Assembly: GCF_026151205.1 (NCBI RefSeq)
Contig: NC_087082.1
Location: 4,443,408 to 4,507,407, forward strand
DNA: 64,000 nt
Direction: 5' to 3'
Origin: Bolinopsis microptera
Taxonomy: Eukaryota; Ctenophora; Tentaculata; Lobata; Bolinopsidae
This document shows, one piece after another, positions 52,927 to 64,000 of this stretch (positions are counted from its first letter, which is position 1; each line of letters opens with the position of its first letter). The position numbers were made by a program, and so were the translations under genes. The notes beneath the pieces are model-generated. The model was not told the DNA's origin, did not search any database, and saw only the letters and a program-made list of their open reading frames with translations.

Positions 52927-53680
52927 TTATGTCTGTTGAGTTGGTAGTCCTGATGGGGTGACAGGCAGTATTGGCGTCTTTTTCGGGTTCCTGATGCGGT
53001 GACAGTTGCAAAGGAATTTGCCCAGTTCTTGCACATGGGCAGAATTCATGATAGCTCCGTATTCCTTGAGCAGCAAAAGACTCTTAAGGTTTTCCGACAG
53101 TGAGAGTCTCGCTGAGTGGTACATTGGACATTCAGTGAGGCAGTGTTCTTCATTTTCAATGATTGTTCCTTCGAAAAAGGGGAGATATTCTAAGCCTTGA
53201 ACGTTATCCTTGTTGCAGCAGAATCTGCAGGCTCTCGTCCACGTTCCAGTTTCTTTTGTGTATCTCCCTCTCTCAATAAGAAGGTCATGGCTACTGGAGC
53301 GGATTTTTGCTATGTGCATGCGACATTGACTATTCTTTAGATTGAGATACTGCTCCTCTCCGAATACCTGTTTGATAGTGCAGTAAAATTGCATTTTCTT
53401 TTGGGATGCTAAATCTGTTCTCCAATCTTTTACAAAGTGATCAACCAAATTTCCATGTGCAGTTGAGGTCGTTCCTTCTGCTCTGTGTTGGTCGGATCGA
53501 GCGAATTTGGCCGCTTTGGATTCAGACTGAGCGATCGAGTTCCAGGTCTTATACCAAGAGAGGTTTAGATTCTTCTGCTCTTGGAATGTCTGATGTACAA
53601 GAAAGTTGACGCTGCTCACGTCGGGTGATGTCTGAGACAATCTGTCGAAGTATCTCAGGCATTGTGGTAGTACCGACAGG
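52927..53680 (-). pseudogene. LINE-type RT C-terminal fragment
   Basis: An open frame of about 250 codons without catalytic RT motifs. It carries the late zinc-knuckle-like end of a LINE protein: HIAKIRSSSHDLLIERGRYT, then CRFCCNKDNVQGLEYLPFFE and ENEEHCLTECPMYHSARLSL. This Cys-Cys-His-Cys arrangement after the thumb is common in LINE ORF2 tails. The frame's first residues (53715-53680) come from the neighbouring palindromic array. It lies inside the region bounded by the two palindromic ends and may be passenger sequence. Confidence 0.7.
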
Positions 53681-53689
53681 GCTATATGT

Positions 53690-54415
53690 AGCGACGACAT
53701 CTGACGCAGCGACATATAGCGCTAGATAGCGACATCTAGCGCTAAATAGCCTGGACTGTCACGACCCAAAATTCTTCGCTATTGAGCGCTATCTAACGCT
53801 ATTTAGCGCTATCTAACGCTATCTAGCGCTATATGTCGCAACGACATCTGACGCTATATAGCGCTATCTGGCGCTATATAGCGCTAGATAGCGTGAACTG
53901 TCGTAAACTGACTTATCCCGCTATCCAGCGCTTGATGTCGCCTGCGTCAGATGTCGTCACGACAGATGTCGTCACGACAGATGTCGTCAGCTGACGTCAG
54001 ATATCGCTAGATGGCGTCAGATAGCGTCAGATGTCGCGGCAACATATGACGCTAGATGACGCTAGATGTCGTCCCTAGAATTTTCATGAAAATAGCGCTA
54101 TCTGTCGCCTGGCGTCAGTGCTGCGTGCTTAGCGTCATCTAGCGTCATCTAGCGTCATCTAGCGTCATCTAGCGTCATCTAGCGTCATCTAGCGTCATCT
54201 AGCGTCATATAGCGTCATATAGCGCTAGATAGCGCTAGATAGCGACATTCGAAAGGTGCCGTGCACTTAGCGACAATGTCGCTAATTGGCGTCATCTAGC
54301 GTCATCTAGCGTCATCTAGCGTCATCTATCATCATCTGGCGATATTTCACGCTAGATGACGCTAGATGACGCTAGATGACGTCATATGTCGAATTTCAAC
54401 TATCAGTAAAGGTCC
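53690..54415. repeat. Palindrome-rich terminal array of the transposon-like element (right end)
   Basis: Same composition as 50380-50991: arrays of agcgtcatct, gctagatgac and tagcgctagat. The last 300 or so bases are nearly identical and end agtaaaggtcc at 54415, followed by aaacaaac (54416-54423), the second half of the 8-bp target duplication. Confidence 0.8.
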
Positions 54416-56025
54416 AAACAAACGTCAGAGACCAGATAAACCACGTGACTTAAACGGAACACCTTCAGACAATCTCAGACTTCAATTTCGATCAGTGTAT
54501 TTTGCACTCAGTGGATTCAATTTTGTCCTGCAGAACTTTCAGTTCGCCGTCCATATAGTTCTTAAATAACAGCAGATGGAACAGAATTCAACAAAGGACA
54601 TACATTTATTAACATTTCGTAAATATTTTGAGATTCTGCAGAAATTGAGATTTTTATTGAGATTATTATTCTATACTTCAAGTTCAAAGTCTTTTGTACA
54701 TTTATTTCGAATTAATCACCACAGCGATATAATTGTGTTGCTCTTGTTACCCAGTTAAAAATTACAATTCAAGTTTAAGTTTCAACTAAGTTTCTAATCA
54801 TGAATTTGGAGCAAGAAAATAAAGAGAGAAAAATAGCTTTATGTTATAAAAGGGAAGCAATAACAGACCATAATTTACAAAATCATGGCCAGCTAACAAG
54901 CAAATCAAAATATTGTACGTGACGTCGTGACATATGTACGACGTACCTACTTCGAAATGCTTCAGAAACTCAATACTTCAAGTTCGATATAAAGAATCGC
55001 GGTTTAACTATCTGAAATACATTACTGCCAGAGACGCCAGGAGCTATTTTGTTTTTGATATTCTATTCCTGGCGTTCATTTCCCATTACTTCCTTTTACA
55101 CTGGACACTATTTTAGCCAAAAAATGCAGCCTATTTATAGGCATAAACATAATGGCTAGAGAATGATCAATTGTACATCTTCAGGGCTAAACGTGTAGCC
55201 GAGCTGTTAGGAATTAACATCGTCAAGCAAGAGCTTCTAAATCCGATAATACGATCAGGACCCTTTCAAAGTATGAATCAATATGATTTGTTGCACAGCA
55301 TTATCAATTATACTCTTTTTCTCTTAGGAATTCAAACGAATCACAATTATGGATAAGTCATTGTCGTTGCCTCATGGCTACTGGTTTTTCATTACTTGAA
55401 CAGTGAACTTCTGATTGCCAAGAAAAATTATATTTTTCTATGTACTCAAATCTTTGTCACGATGCAGATGTCAACATTCATATTCATTCAGGTCACATTC
55501 AAAATTGAAAGCTTAATTTTTCTGGCTTTCAATATAGCAGTTCTACATAATCTAACAGATATTTAAATATAGTTAATTGTAATTGAGTAATTGGAGCTGC
55601 ACCTCTATCAGTCGATTAATCTCACGGATCTGGATACTTGTGAGAAGGTAAACCACATGATTCTGGCACATGACAGCGATCGACCAATCAGCTTTCAGCA
55701 TTAACCGATCAAAACCCATAATCACTACCACGTGACAAAACAAATAAAGTTCACGTCCCTACCAATATCCAGATCTATTGACTGTTCACATCCCATCTCT
55801 AACAAAAATTTTTGCGATAATCAAGATTTGGTGATTTTCTTCTCAAGAACGAATCACTCAAGAGGAGTCAAAACCAATATGATATGCAATGTGAGTTCTT
55901 TTAGTGTTTGTTATTGGCTTGGTCATCCTTGAGCTTGCCATAGCTGTTCTGAGTTTTTATGTACTTGATTCGTTGAGACCTGAGGGGAATAAAATATTCA
56001 GCATTTTATAGTCAACACTATAGTC
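54416..56025. other. Second copy of the FANCM 3' flank
   Basis: Direct duplicate of 44556-46129, beginning within the FANCM terminal exon (caaacgtcagagaccag). It contains the copy of the candidate exon at 55185-55270 with a few nucleotide differences. The FANCM donor-like GTAAAC has changed to ATAAAC. No functional gene seen. Confidence 0.7.
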
Positions 56026-56040
56026 GGGGGGGGGGGGGGG
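56026..56040. repeat. Poly(G) run (15 G)
   Basis: Paralogue of 46130-46148. Confidence 0.85.
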
Positions 56041-56163
56041 AGGCTCATGTTTTGTGTCCGTTTTTGTCCGTTCGGTATCCTATATTTTTAAAACGGACAA
56101 AAATTAGGGCGGACAAAAACGGACATAAAATGTTATGGGATTTGGAAATAACATTTAAATGCT

Positions 56164-56755
56164 TCCTCCTCCTCCTCATCCTCCACTTCCTCCTCCTCCT
56201 CCTCCTCCTCCTCCTCCTCCTCCTCCTCCTTCTCCTCCTCCTCCCCCTGCTCCTCTTCCTCCTCATCCTAATCCTCAGTCCTCCTCCTCAGTCCTCAATC
56301 CTCCTCATCTTCAATCCTCCTCATCCTCAGTCTTCCTCCTCCTCTTCCTCCTCCTCCTCCTCTTCATCCTCCTCCTCCTCCTCCTCCTCCTCATCCTTCT
56401 CCTCATCCTCCTCCTCCTCCTCCTCAGTTCTCCTCCTCCTCCTCAGTTCTCCTCCTCCTCCTCCTCCCCCTTCTCCTCCTCCTCCTCCTCCTCCTTCTCC
56501 TCCTCCTTCTCCTCCTCCTCCTCTGTTCTCCTCCTCCTCCTCCTCCTCCTCCTCCTTCTCCTCCTCCTCCTCTGTTCTCCTCCTCCTCCTCCTCCTTCTT
56601 CTCCTCCTCCTCTTCCTCAGTTCTCCTCCTCCTCCTCCTCCTCCTCCTCCTCCTCCTCCTCCTCCTCCTCCTCCTCCTCCTCCTCCTCCTCCTCCTCCTC
56701 CTCCTCCTCCTCCTCCTCCTCCTCCTCCTCCTCCTCCTCTTCCTCATCCTCCTAA
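56164..56755. repeat. TCC/CTC microsatellite, about 590 bp
   Basis: Paralogue of 46267-46890 with a longer pure run (about 56624-56738). The reading frames over it are artefacts. Confidence 0.95.
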
Positions 56756-57154
56756 ACTTCCTGTGATAGTTGGAGATGTAGTCTGTGTGTAATACTAAAC
56801 ATGGCTTGTAATTTGTGATATGTTTTTTACTTCTCGTTAATCGATTTCGAACAGATTTATTCGTCGACAGTTTCTGTCGCAGGCACAAAATTAACATTGT
56901 ATTCCTCTTTAAAGTTTCAAATTTACATTTGGCAAAAAAAGATCAATGAAATTATTCACATTTCTTCATAAGTCAATAAAACCGAATAGAACCTTAAAGA
57001 TTTTCTAGAAATAAATATTGCATATTATATGTTAAATTTAAACATAGTTATCGAGCAAAAAATTGTCTCATCTCGTCAAAATGACATGTATTCTTCAAGA
57101 CGTGTCTCTATGGTATTGGTAGCTTGTCTCCATCCAGGGCGTCTATCTTTCTTT

Positions 57155-57507
57155 TTATGCGCCAGCACAGGTGCAACAAGGGCCAAGGCAGCACCTGGTT
57201 CCTGAGGAGTGGTGACGTCATTGATAGAATTTGTTTTTATCTTAAACCCCTGAACTGGATCCCAGCGAATCAGTTAAATTGTTTGTGTAATCGGAAATGA
57301 AATGGAAAAATTCCATAAAAACGATTTAAACGAGACTGAATAATTTTCGAGAGAGTTTAAGGAACATTTCAGGAGAATTTGAGGACATATCTCACCACAT
57401 TTGCAGCCCTCAGCACAGCTACAGCAGGTTTCACATCCGGTTTGACATCCGGTATCACATCCGATATCACATCCGGTCGGACAAGTATCATCGCATTTGC
57501 AAGCCAT
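57155..57507 (-). CDS. Metallothionein-like protein 3 (52 aa, two exons)
   Basis: Exon 1 57507-57396 and exon 2 57201-57155, with the same splice sites and phase as copy 2. The predicted protein is identical to metallothionein-like protein 2 (17 cysteines in 52 residues). The two genes lie 9,940 bp apart and their flanks are also nearly identical, so the second is a recent duplicate. Whether it is expressed cannot be told. Confidence 0.75.
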
Positions 57508-59273
57508 TGTTAGAGATTTCGAGCTAGCTATTAATATTATAGGGGTAAAGAATTGATTTGATGAAATCCAAGAAGCTTAAATAACGCTGAACTACTAGTT
57601 GAGGGTCAATGGAAAATTCTTTGTTATAATATATTGAAAAATAACCGAATGAATAATTATAAACAGTTTGAAGATCTTGAGTTGTGGCAATGACAAATCC
57701 TCGAGAACACGTAACACTGCACTGAACTGGAGAACTGAGAAGTGAACTAAATAATTCAATGTGGGTAGTTACTAGTTTTCCTTTCAAAATAATCCACGTG
57801 ATTGTTAAATTATATCCGTAATCCACGTACGCGAACTGGCTAGACTGGTTTTAATTTTACGGAAATCGATGAACGTGTTAACGGGTGATACTCGTAAAAT
57901 ATTTATTCCAAACATTATATTTGCCAACGGTTCACTTATGATACCAAATATAACCTATTGCCAGTAATTATTCAGAGGACCACCTTTTGTAATCTAGGTA
58001 AACTATACTCATAGGTAAAAATATAATATTAATCATAAGCTAAAATGTACTAATCTTTGTATTCTAAATGGGGAAAAGTAGAAACACTGTCAGTCAGTCG
58101 AGAAAATTGTCAGTCAGGCTATATGGCAGCTTTGTAGATGTTGTGACTATGCTAGTAGTGGTCCCAGGCTTGCGACTGGAATTGCGGTGTTAAATCGATT
58201 TAATGGTATACCAACGATCCACCTCCCACTTGTTGTTTGGTACTTAGCATTATAAGTATAATCCTCCAACCAGAGAATGCGTCATATTAGTATTACATAC
58301 CTCGCCTCAACAACTACAAATACAACAAAACAGCAACATTTAGCCAGAGAAGTCGAGAGAGATCTACTCAAAGTGAAATTTATCTACTCAAAGTGAAATT
58401 TATAAGACTTGGCCGCTCCCCCGGTCACGTGAAATGACACGTGATGGTGCTCCAATGACCGTTTTACTGACATATGTTGCATGAAAAAACTTTACTGGGC
58501 GGCGCTCAGCCTGTCATTCCAGCGAATCTTTATGTTTATGAGCATAATAGCTTGTGGTCCCCAGGTAAGAACAAAATTATGTTTGTGACACACAACATGT
58601 ATCAACCGCTTTATCATGTATCCGACTGTTCATGACGATCAAGTTTATTCAAACGGTTCAAGACAATTAATGTGGCTGGCCCTGCCGAAATCTGTGCCAA
58701 AATCAAAAATTAAACAATACGCAATTCAAAATCGTCAAGATGGGAAAAACGAGCTTTGTAAGTTGCCTTGCATGACAAATTTCTAATGGCAGCTGATAAT
58801 TTTCTTTGTATAGCGTGCAAAACACACTTTATAGTGACAGGACTATATAGCGACAAGTTTTTTATATTGAATTTTCTTATTTCGTTATTATTATTATTAT
58901 TGAATTTTCTTTACTTTTCACTCCATTACTCTACTTTTCTTTAATTCTACATTCAATAACCATGTCTAGTCATTGACTACTGATTATTAATTCTTTAACT
59001 CCACCTTCTCTCAGTTAATATTACTTTACTGACCTTGCTTTATTTTATTATTTAAATTATAAGATAAAATGATTTATCTGCAAATCCGGACCATAATTCT
59101 CTCCTAACTTTTAGAATAGATACCAAATAAAAGGTTGCTAAATTATTAAATTGAAGAATAAGAGGGAAAATATTTTAATAGATTTTCGTTCAATACCTCG
59201 TTTATTATTATAGTTTTTAAACTCGTATGAGATATCATTGAATTTATTGTCCTAATTCCATGAGTGCTCCCGT
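57508..59273. other. Third copy of the duplicated intron block
   Basis: Matches 47568-49060 closely, with a stretch near 57980-58260 not seen in copy 2. It ends abruptly at gtgctcccg, where copies 1 and 2 continue with aaagctattattc; the retrotransposon begins there. No gene. Confidence 0.65.
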
Positions 59274-60251
59274 ATAGAAAACGGAGTTTCTTAGTGTTTA
59301 GTGTATGCTAGTCAAGCTCTAGTCACGAAGCACGAACGGCAGGGCGTACCGTAAGGTATAAATGAAACGAGTATATTAAAATGGATAATTAATTAAATGG
59401 AAAAGCAATACAAAGTGAACTTCAACAGATAAAACTTCCAAGTGTTCGCTCCAAACAATTGACGTGAATATAGATCACTCGACGTGTCTAATCACAAAAG
59501 ATAGTGCTCAGTCAGACTGGCTATCGTCAATTAGAATCCCTTAAAATGATTAAGGGGCAACTAAGAAGTGAGCTCTCCACATCCGGCTCTCCGGGTATGC
59601 TCCCAAAACTTACGTCACGCCACAACGCGTGTCGGCCTAACGCAGCCAGCCTGCACCAGCGTCTAGACACTGTCTAGACGCTGAGCACTCCACTGACAGT
59701 CATCCTGTGGTCGCGAGAACCAACCACAGGCCTAGCTGTAAGTCAGGTGCACAAGCGCGGCCAACTACAATATGGCAGTATGTCTGACAGCAGGTTTGCC
59801 AGTCAACCAAATACAGTCAACTCGTGTAAAATGAAATACAAACCAAAACTTTCTAAATTCTAAACCAACTGTTAAACAGTTTAAACTATTACACGAAATG
59901 TCGCACTACCCGGAAATGTGTAACGGTCCCTTTACTACCAAACATTTCACAAATAAAGTGCTCCTAAATACTTTAAACGCAACCCTCCTAATATCACATA
60001 TTCCGCCGTAAACAAAGTTAATTTATCCGAGAACCTAACAATACTACTTTACAACATCTCTACCCAAAATTTTTTTCCGAATATTTAAAACCATTTAAAA
60101 ATTCGCCAACAGTCTTACGCTGCACAACCTATTTAAATTTAACCCTACTCCCTAGCACGCGGCCCTGCGCGCCTTAAAATAAAAAGCCGAAAGAACCTTA
60201 AAACTAAACGCCTAACCCTATTCCAAATCCAATATCATAATTTACAATACT
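59274..60251 (-). mobile_element. Candidate 3' LTR of a Gypsy-type retrotransposon
   Basis: Bounded on one side by the break in the duplicated block. On the other side is a purine-rich tract in minus sense (ggaagggagaaagacgggga, about 60259-60285) directly before TGAGTATTG, a plausible polypurine tract and LTR start. The LTR end does not show a clear CA, and the 5' LTR is outside the window, so the boundaries are tentative. No coding region. Confidence 0.45.
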
Positions 60252-60433
60252 CACCTATTTCCCCGTCTTTCTCCCTTCCATTTAGACCTTTTTCCTTTAG
60301 ATCCTCATTTCCATTCCATACGAATGAGTACAAGTAAAACACTTTAAATAAAAATAAATAAAAATAAAGAAATGAATTAATCAATTATTAAAAACAATGA
60401 GAAGAACAACCAGAGACACATCGTCCTTCCGAG

Positions 60434-60682
60434 CTAATGAGGGCTGCTGTAAGGCTCTGTGCTGGGGGAGGTGGGGCTGTGGAAATAGGGCGGGGGCGCC
60501 GGCTGGGTGTCCATTCTTGCCGCCTGTTGATCCGCTAAATATTCCAATTCCACGGTTAGGTCTCTTATTCTTCTCTCTGCCCTCCTGAGGCGTTTCTTTA
60601 GTTCATCTAACTCCTTCAAGTCGTCTGTATACGCACTACTGATGGCACTCACGGCCCTCATCAGGTCCCTTGAAGATGACAT
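60434..60682 (-). CDS. Small coiled-coil ORF near the 3' end of the retrotransposon
   Basis: 82 codons starting MSSSRDLMRAVSAISSAYTD. A heptad-like region (LKELDELKKRLRRAERRIRD) predicts a coiled coil, followed by a Pro/Ser-rich end (PPPYFHSPTSPS). It lies after pol and after the 60877-61461 frame in the same direction, so it is probably an extra retrotransposon gene. The family is not recognised. Confidence 0.45.
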   Translation of the reverse strand: MSSSRDLMRAVSAISSAYTDDLKELDELKKRLRRAERRIRDLTVELEYLADQQAARMDTQPAPPPYFHSPTSPSTEPYSSPH

Positions 60683-60876
60683 GCTAGTAACTAGAAAAGT
60701 GATAGAAGGTTAGACAAGCGGATAAGGGAGGTAATAGAAGGTGAAAGGGGAATACAAAATCAAAACATAAATCTAAAAAATATTATTCAAGTAACAAATT
60801 TTGAAGTCAAACAAATGAAACTCGTGAATCACAATAAATAAATACAATAAAATATCAAAACAGAAAGAAGGAATCC

Positions 60877-61461
60877 TCAGAAAGTCCTCTCCATGTTTCT
60901 GAGGCTCACCAGGCTGTCCAGTGCCCGTTGAAGTCGCGTGTTGGACGAATTCTCGCGAATCTCGCCCATCACGCGAGTCGCTGTGTTGAATCGCACTGCA
61001 ACTGCCCTCCTGTTGTTGATTTTCACCAATTGGTACTCCCTCGAGTTTCTGAAAACCTTTCTTCGTCTCCTGCATACTTCTGTGATGCTGGACATCACCC
61101 TGTCTCGCACTCTCCTCATCTGCTCCAACAACTCCTCTGCATCCTTAGTTTTCAAAAAGTTTTCAGCAGCCTCATCCACTCGCTGCTTCACCCACTCATC
61201 TAGATTAGGATATTGTAGGAGGATGTTGATGGCTCCCTTCGTAATGGGGAAGGTGGCTAGATCTAAACTCTCCCAGTCCGGCATCACTAGTGGGACGGGT
61301 TTGCTGCTGGAGCTCCTCTCCCTGCGTCGCTGAATCTTCTCGATCCTCCTTGCAATGCGATCCAATTTCCGCCTGAGTCTCGCTTTCTCCTCCTCTATCT
61401 TCTTCATCCTTATCTTCTGATCGTCAGAGAAATCCAAACCTTCAAACTCGGGGCTGCTCAT
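60877..61461 (-). CDS. Retrotransposon third ORF, arginine-rich coiled-coil protein
   Basis: 194 codons from the ATG at 61461 (MSSPEFEGLDFSDDQKIRMK). The open frame extends upstream without an ATG. A strong polypyrimidine-AG (gtttccccctccag in minus sense) ends three bases before the ATG and suggests expression from a spliced subgenomic RNA. The protein has a long basic coiled coil (RRKLDRIARRIEKIQRRRER) and no signal peptide or transmembrane segment, so it is not an envelope-type protein. It occupies the env position of a Gypsy-type element. Function unknown; nucleic-acid binding is possible from its charge. Confidence 0.55.
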   Translation of the reverse strand: MSSPEFEGLDFSDDQKIRMKKIEEEKARLRRKLDRIARRIEKIQRRRERSSSSKPVPLVMPDWESLDLATFPITKGAINILLQYPNLDEWVKQRVDEAAENFLKTKDAEELLEQMRRVRDRVMSSITEVCRRRRKVFRNSREYQLVKINNRRAVAVRFNTATRVMGEIRENSSNTRLQRALDSLVSLRNMERTF

Positions 61462-61835
61462 GGTCTGGAGGGGGAAACTAGGATTAGTGGCTAAAAAAAT
61501 GACTAAAATAAAGCTAAGAAAAACTTTTACCCAAAAGCAGAAAACCAAACTGCTTACTAGTAAAAGGGTCAACGTGAAAAGAGTTGAAATAACTAAAACT
61601 AAAGGAAATTATCGAAATATCAAAATGGCAGCCCTGAACGGTTCGTGTTGCGAGGCACAATCCTAATATCCCTATCAGTACTGTTCTGAAAGATACACGT
61701 GTTAAGCCTAAGTAAGGTACTAATATCACCGCTAAGTACTAAATGGAAAGCCTAGCTAAGTGCGTAAGATATTACTGTACTAAAACTAGATTCCAAGGTA
61801 TTAGTTACTTCCCTAACAGGGCATCTCCCCGAATT

Positions 61836-64000
61836 CTACTGGTTCAAGAGCTTCATCAAGAGAACATCCGTAACAAGTCTAACTTTATCGATTCCTAGAC
61901 GATCAGGTTCTCTCCGTTCCTCAGGTCTCCTAGTGTTATATCTGCGCTCCTCCCTCGGAGGGCTCTGTCTCCCTAGATCTATAGGAGAAAGCGATCCTGT
62001 TGTGTCAATGTCGTGCTCCTCAGCATCATGTGACCTAAAACTGTTAGCACCTATCGTTCCTTCACTAACAATCGGACTCGATGATCTTCTAGCGGCCGAT
62101 CTCTCTCTAGCTGGAGTGAAGAACTCTGCAGAATTATCAACTGTTTCTACACTATCGCCTGAGGGAATGTTATGTGTGAGAGGTGTTACAGTACTAAAAC
62201 TAGGATTAGTAGAATTCATATCTAGTTGTACAGGACTATTTACAACCCTAGGAGTGGAACTTAAACTAGGTTGTTTATAAATGCTAGCTGCACCATCCCT
62301 CTCCGGACGAAACCTCTTCGGATGAACCTCTCTTCTCCTTGCTACAACTGGTGCTCTTCTCAGTTGAAAATCTATCTCCTCTTCACTGTCACTATCGGAA
62401 TAATCTACAAATCGGTCCGATGATTCCATTTTCAACTCAGCTTCCTTGCTCACAGTTTTCGGCACTGTAGGACTAGTCTCTAGTTTTTTAGAAAATCTGT
62501 TCCTGACATACCGTTTTAACTTACCAATGTTAAACACCTTCCTTTCTCCATCAGGCAAATCTAAACAGTACAAGTGATCGTTTATCTTCTTAGAGATCTT
62601 ATACGGGCCAACCCAACGAGGACCGAACTTGTGCTTTGGACAATTTATCAAAACAAAAGCTTCCTCACCTTCCTCAAAGAATGGTCCCTTAACGTGCTTA
62701 TCGTGATATCTCTGTGCATAGCAAAAATCACGTTCAGCCTGGACCCTCACCTTCCTGGTGATAAACTTGAGATTCTTGTACAGCTCGTACGCTTCAACAT
62801 CAAACTCATTCTCCTTCATCGGCTCTAGCTCGAAGTCCTTACGATTCTCAGCTAGCAGGCTTAAAGGTGTGTTTAACTCACGACCAAACACCAACCTGTT
62901 GCTAGAATAACCTGTGTGCCGATTTCGCAATGAGTTAAGTACAAAGACTACTCTAGATAACCAAAGATCCCAATCCTGGTATCGTCCCGGTGGTAAGCTG
63001 GTTCTCAGAGCAGTATTCAACCGACGGTTTGCTCTCTCAACTCTACCTGTACTACGAGAAACGTACGGTTGGCCATGAATGTACTTGCAATCTAATGCTT
63101 GAGCTATGGTCTCGAAATACTTGGCTCTAAACCCCGGATGATTATCAGCCATCATGAACCTAGGCTGGCCAAAACGATCAATCCAAAACCTACGAATCAA
63201 GGACACGCTCTCCTTAGCTGTCTGGGTCTTAGTAGGAATAGCTATCACATAATTTGACCAACAATCAGTTATAGTCAAAATATACTTATAACCTCTAGGT
63301 GTAGCACCAACCTTCTCAGGAACTATATGATCGAAACAAATTGCTGAGTTAAATGAGTGGAACAATATGTGTTTGAGAGGTGCCTTATTGTACGCCTGAG
63401 GTGGCTTACTTGCTGCACACTTGCAACATGCTGCGATCCACAATTTGAAACATTCACACATTTTCGGCCAGTAGAAATGTCGTTTACAGACCTCAAGACA
63501 ATTTTCTACTCCAGCATGTGCAGTCTCCTGGTTATGCACCATGTCCAGGACAGATTCATGCAATGATTCGGGGACTATGATCAACTCTCTACTTCCCTCC
63601 GGATCCCTCACTTCAGTCCAACGTCTCCTAAGTATCCCGTTCTTGATACTTATAAAATCAAACTGTTTCCAATAACTCAACAGTTCCTGAGGTAGTTTAC
63701 TAGTCTGAATGGCAACAGGTTTCTCACCCTTGGTTACCCAACTGTAGACCTGGTTTAAAATATCATCATCCTTCTGAGCCTGTTTAATCTGCTCATTGGT
63801 AGGATTAAGAAATTTGACCCCTCTCTCTAGTGAGCTTACATCACTAGTAACCGCTGAAACCATCTCCACTACTGATGCTTCCTCTGTAGGAATAGGATCA
63901 GCCTGGGTAAGACTACAATTGCAATGACGGCTATCATCCTCAGGCGTAATCTGAACAATGCTTACAATACTAGGGTCTTCACTATTTTCATCAAACAAGA
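61836..64000 (-). CDS. pol: Gypsy-type pol polyprotein, integrase and C-terminus (partial)
   Basis: 720 codons, open to the window end, so protease, reverse transcriptase and RNase H should lie beyond 64000. The order seen is: an integrase zinc finger HHCC (HNQETAHAGVENC, then CCKCAA); the integrase core with FDHIVPEKVG, the second acidic residue in MMADNHPGF and the glutamate in GRVERANRRL; a GPY/F module (FGPRWVGPYKISKKINDHLY); and a long Ser/Glu/Arg-rich disordered tail. The order integrase then GPY/F marks Ty3/Gypsy (Metaviridae) elements. The frame is uninterrupted, which suggests a recent insertion. Together with 59274-60682 it forms the 3' part of one element on the minus strand. Confidence 0.9.
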   Translation of the reverse strand, partial: LFDENSEDPSIVSIVQITPEDDSRHCNCSLTQADPIPTEEASVVEMVSAVTSDVSSLERGVKFLNPTNEQIKQAQKDDDILNQVYSWVTKGEKPVAIQTSKLPQELLSYWKQFDFISIKNGILRRRWTEVRDPEGSRELIIVPESLHESVLDMVHNQETAHAGVENCLEVCKRHFYWPKMCECFKLWIAACCKCAASKPPQAYNKAPLKHILFHSFNSAICFDHIVPEKVGATPRGYKYILTITDCWSNYVIAIPTKTQTAKESVSLIRRFWIDRFGQPRFMMADNHPGFRAKYFETIAQALDCKYIHGQPYVSRSTGRVERANRRLNTALRTSLPPGRYQDWDLWLSRVVFVLNSLRNRHTGYSSNRLVFGRELNTPLSLLAENRKDFELEPMKENEFDVEAYELYKNLKFITRKVRVQAERDFCYAQRYHDKHVKGPFFEEGEEAFVLINCPKHKFGPRWVGPYKISKKINDHLYCLDLPDGERKVFNIGKLKRYVRNRFSKKLETSPTVPKTVSKEAELKMESSDRFVDYSDSDSEEEIDFQLRRAPVVARRREVHPKRFRPERDGAASIYKQPSLSSTPRVVNSPVQLDMNSTNPSFSTVTPLTHNIPSGDSVETVDNSAEFFTPARERSAARRSSSPIVSEGTIGANSFRSHDAEEHDIDTTGSLSPIDLGRQSPPREERRYNTRRPEERREPDRLGIDKVRLVTDVLLMKLLNQ

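Overview
This is animal nuclear DNA, AT-rich, with short spliced introns, non-LTR and Ty3/Gypsy-type retrotransposons, long microsatellites, intron-poor class A GPCR genes, a pentraxin-like secreted protein, small metallothionein-like genes and a FANCM DNA-repair gene. The species cannot be named from the sequence; an invertebrate fits best (inference). All gene calls come from reading frames, splice signals and motif recall, with no database search.

Layout. (1) 1-3.98 kb: a 5'-truncated LINE with an intact reverse transcriptase frame (minus strand), a perfect 41-bp inverted repeat, short tandem repeats and one candidate acidic first exon. (2) 4.2-31 kb: a tandem array of eleven class A GPCR copies, all on the minus strand. 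Five are open (starts at 11683, 13673, 22799, 24789, 26753) and six are frameshifted or deleted. The basic unit is about 1.98-1.99 kb and carries a remnant of a LINE tail. Two copies of a secreted pentraxin-like gene are interleaved through a duplication of about 3.3 kb or more. (3) 31.6-44.6 kb: sixteen phase-compatible plus-strand exons of FANCM, from the C-terminal helicase lobe to the ERCC4-like and helix-hairpin-helix C-terminus. The N-terminal ATPase lobe is not found; the GPCR array occupies the expected upstream position. A two-exon metallothionein-like gene lies antisense in the last long FANCM intron. (4) 39-59.3 kb: this 3' FANCM/metallothionein region was duplicated, giving two more metallothionein genes and a second FANCM terminal exon. 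That exon copy is split by a transposon-like insertion with long palindrome-rich termini and an 8-bp target duplication, and part of it was then inverted. Very long TCC and CA microsatellites occur here. (5) 59.3-64 kb: the 3' part of a Gypsy-type retrotransposon on the minus strand, running off the window end.

How the parts relate. The GPCRs look like a recently expanded receptor family in which the TM4-ECL2-TM5 segment varies most while the rest is nearly identical. FANCM is a conserved genome-maintenance gene whose surroundings have been heavily rearranged. The metallothioneins are probable metal-binding passengers of the 3' duplication. Several pseudogene calls rest on single-base indels and may be consensus errors rather than real lesions.
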